Shown here piece by piece: positions 11,223-11,919 of a stretch of 11,919 bases of DNA; the first letter of the stretch is position 1; every line of letters starts with the position of its first letter. Source of the DNA: Candidatus Aenigmatarchaeota archaeon (lineage in GTDB: Archaea; Aenigmatarchaeota; Aenigmatarchaeia; QMZP01); NCBI GenBank assembly GCA_016202725.1, contig JACQOD010000043.1, positions 1 to 11,919 of the forward strand, written 5' to 3'. The notes under the pieces were generated by a model, which saw only the letters and a program-made list of their open reading frames with translations, had not been told where the DNA came from and did not search any database. Position numbers and translations under genes: made by a program.

Positions 11223-11507
11223 ATGCTTCTTGTGCAGCCGCTCTATTTTCCCTTGACATTTCTACTTCCGTATCGTTGGTCCCAGAAGCAAAGGCAAGAG
11301 CAGGACCAGCTGCTGCTTGCCGAGCTCAAGCATGTCCTCGCACCGGCGAAGAGCGGGCAGTTCAGCAAGGAGGACGTACCAGCGGAAGCAGGTCTGAAAA
11401 AGGCGCACACTGCCATGAAGCAGGGAAAGGACTTCATGGCCGACTCCATGGAAGCCATAGCGGCGCAACTTCCTCAAGCTGTGTGGTTCTGTCTCACATA
11501 CGGGTGA
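11223..11507 (+). CDS. Small hypothetical protein, divergent from kae1
   Basis: The 94-residue frame begins MLLVQPLYFPLTFLLPYRWS, which could be a short membrane anchor. It continues with a helical charged part: QKQRQEQDQLLLAELKHVLA, then KEDVPAEAGLKKAHTAMKQG and MADSMEAIAAQLPQAVW. The second part has ordinary protein composition and decent GC3, which argues for real coding. I do not recognise a family. The start lies 34 bp from the kae1 ATG on the other strand, a crossed arrangement like that at 7060/7096; an AAAAGAT stretch about 27 nt upstream is a weak TATA candidate. The C-terminal codons (LTYG) sit at the edge of the AT-rich DNA, so the gene may be a remnant cut by whatever brought that DNA in. 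Confidence 0.45.
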   Translation: MLLVQPLYFPLTFLLPYRWSQKQRQEQDQLLLAELKHVLAPAKSGQFSKEDVPAEAGLKKAHTAMKQGKDFMADSMEAIAAQLPQAVWFCLTYG

Positions 11508-11538
11508 TTTATGAGTGTGTCGCATTCGGGAGATAATA

Positions 11539-11919
11539 TTAAAGCAAGCATAAAGTGAATTGATTCGCTGCTCCATTGTAGATAAAAACTCCATATTGAA
11601 GCATGTTTCGACCGATGAGACAATTTGGTGTTTGGCTTCCTAATGGAAGTGCAGTAAAAAGTCCCTCATATGAAATATTCATCTGAGGTATAAACATCCT
11701 AATAAAATATTGATAGCAAGGATGACTTGTGGTTGATGGGGTATTCACTGTTATTTGACCAACTGGCCGAAGGCCAAGTTTTTTTGGTATATCTTCTTGG
11801 ACAACGGAATGCGATGCTCCCGTATCTATTTGTGCTTTAACCTTTATTGGTTTTGGTATTTCTTTTCCCTCTTTAGTATATTGTTCTTCCAATTGAGATG
11901 GAATAAGAAACTCTACGTC
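11539..11919 (-). CDS. Retropepsin-like aspartyl protease, partial, AT-rich
   Basis: The frame is open from the right edge to a stop at 11539, giving 126 visible residues; the N-terminus lies outside. It reads DVEFLIPSQLEEQYTKEGKE, then PKPIKVKAQIDTGASHSVVQ with the catalytic D-T-G-A-S at about 32-36, then KKLGLRPVGQITVNTPSTTS, and ends with NCLIGRNMLQYGVFIYNG, the hydrophobic-I-G-R-N second signature. The conserved layout (I-P ... E-x-x-G-x-x-I-P-x-P-[IV]-x-[VA]-x-A-x-IDTGAS) is a known clan AA family in prokaryotes, different from the protein at 5572. A TTG inside the frame at 11892 could be mistaken for the start. Codon use is AT-rich, unlike the genes beside it, which suggests recent transfer. 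Function unknown. Confidence 0.8.
   Translation of the reverse strand, partial: DVEFLIPSQLEEQYTKEGKEIPKPIKVKAQIDTGASHSVVQEDIPKKLGLRPVGQITVNTPSTTSHPCYQYFIRMFIPQMNISYEGLFTALPLGSQTPNCLIGRNMLQYGVFIYNGAANQFTLCLL

Overview
The window looks like a piece of an archaeal chromosome. The reasons are a KEOPS-type Kae1, a FEN-1 nuclease with a C-terminal PIP box, a tRNA-Gln with an intron in a bulge-helix-bulge fold, and TATA-like boxes placed about 25-28 nt upstream of most start codons, which implies largely leaderless mRNAs. Most of the window is GC-rich with strong GC3. The two ends (about 1-360 and about 11510-11919) are clearly AT-richer. The host lineage cannot be fixed from this sequence; a small-genome (DPANN-like) archaeon is possible, but that is a guess.

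Layout. 1-327 (-): partial AT-rich gene of unknown function. 362-924: a transposase fragment fused back-to-back with a fragment of a type I phosphodiesterase/AP-superfamily gene, both broken. 1019-2701 (-): argS. 2702-2825: divergent promoter region with a perfect inverted repeat. 2826-3398 (+): unknown protein with CxxC pairs. 3585-3838 (+): a DUF5678-like gene followed by a stub of a retropepsin gene that stops where the tRNA begins. 3836-4009 (-): tRNA-Gln(UUG) with a 101-nt intron. 4118-4336 (-): winged-helix protein. 4362-5002 (-): unknown protein with a probable frameshift. 5089-5508 (+): small SecB-like protein. 5572-6185 (-): intact DUF5678-like/retropepsin operon. 6186-6772: no confident gene, but one repeat copy. 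6773-7060 (-): small membrane protein. 7096-7683 (+): 2H phosphoesterase. 7780-8808 (-): FEN-1. 8829-9138: repeat R1 with repeat R2 nested in it. 9184-9624 (+): translation-factor beta-barrel with a histone-like basic tail. 9625-9939: structured intergenic DNA. 9940-10129: second R1 copy. 10211-11188 (-): kae1. 11223-11507 (+): small unknown protein. 11539-11919 (-): partial AT-rich retropepsin-like gene.

How it fits together. The housekeeping genes (argS, tRNA-Gln, the translation-factor-like gene, kae1, fen) serve translation, tRNA modification and replication. They are separate single-gene units on both strands, each with its own promoter. Between them lie accessory pieces: a two-gene DUF5678/retropepsin module present once intact and once truncated against a tRNA, a third retropepsin at the right edge, palindrome-ended repeats that resemble non-autonomous IS200/IS605-type elements, and transposase debris. 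The strongest candidate for something undescribed is the coupled DUF5678-retropepsin module. Next come the palindromic repeats, one of which appears to supply the fen promoter.
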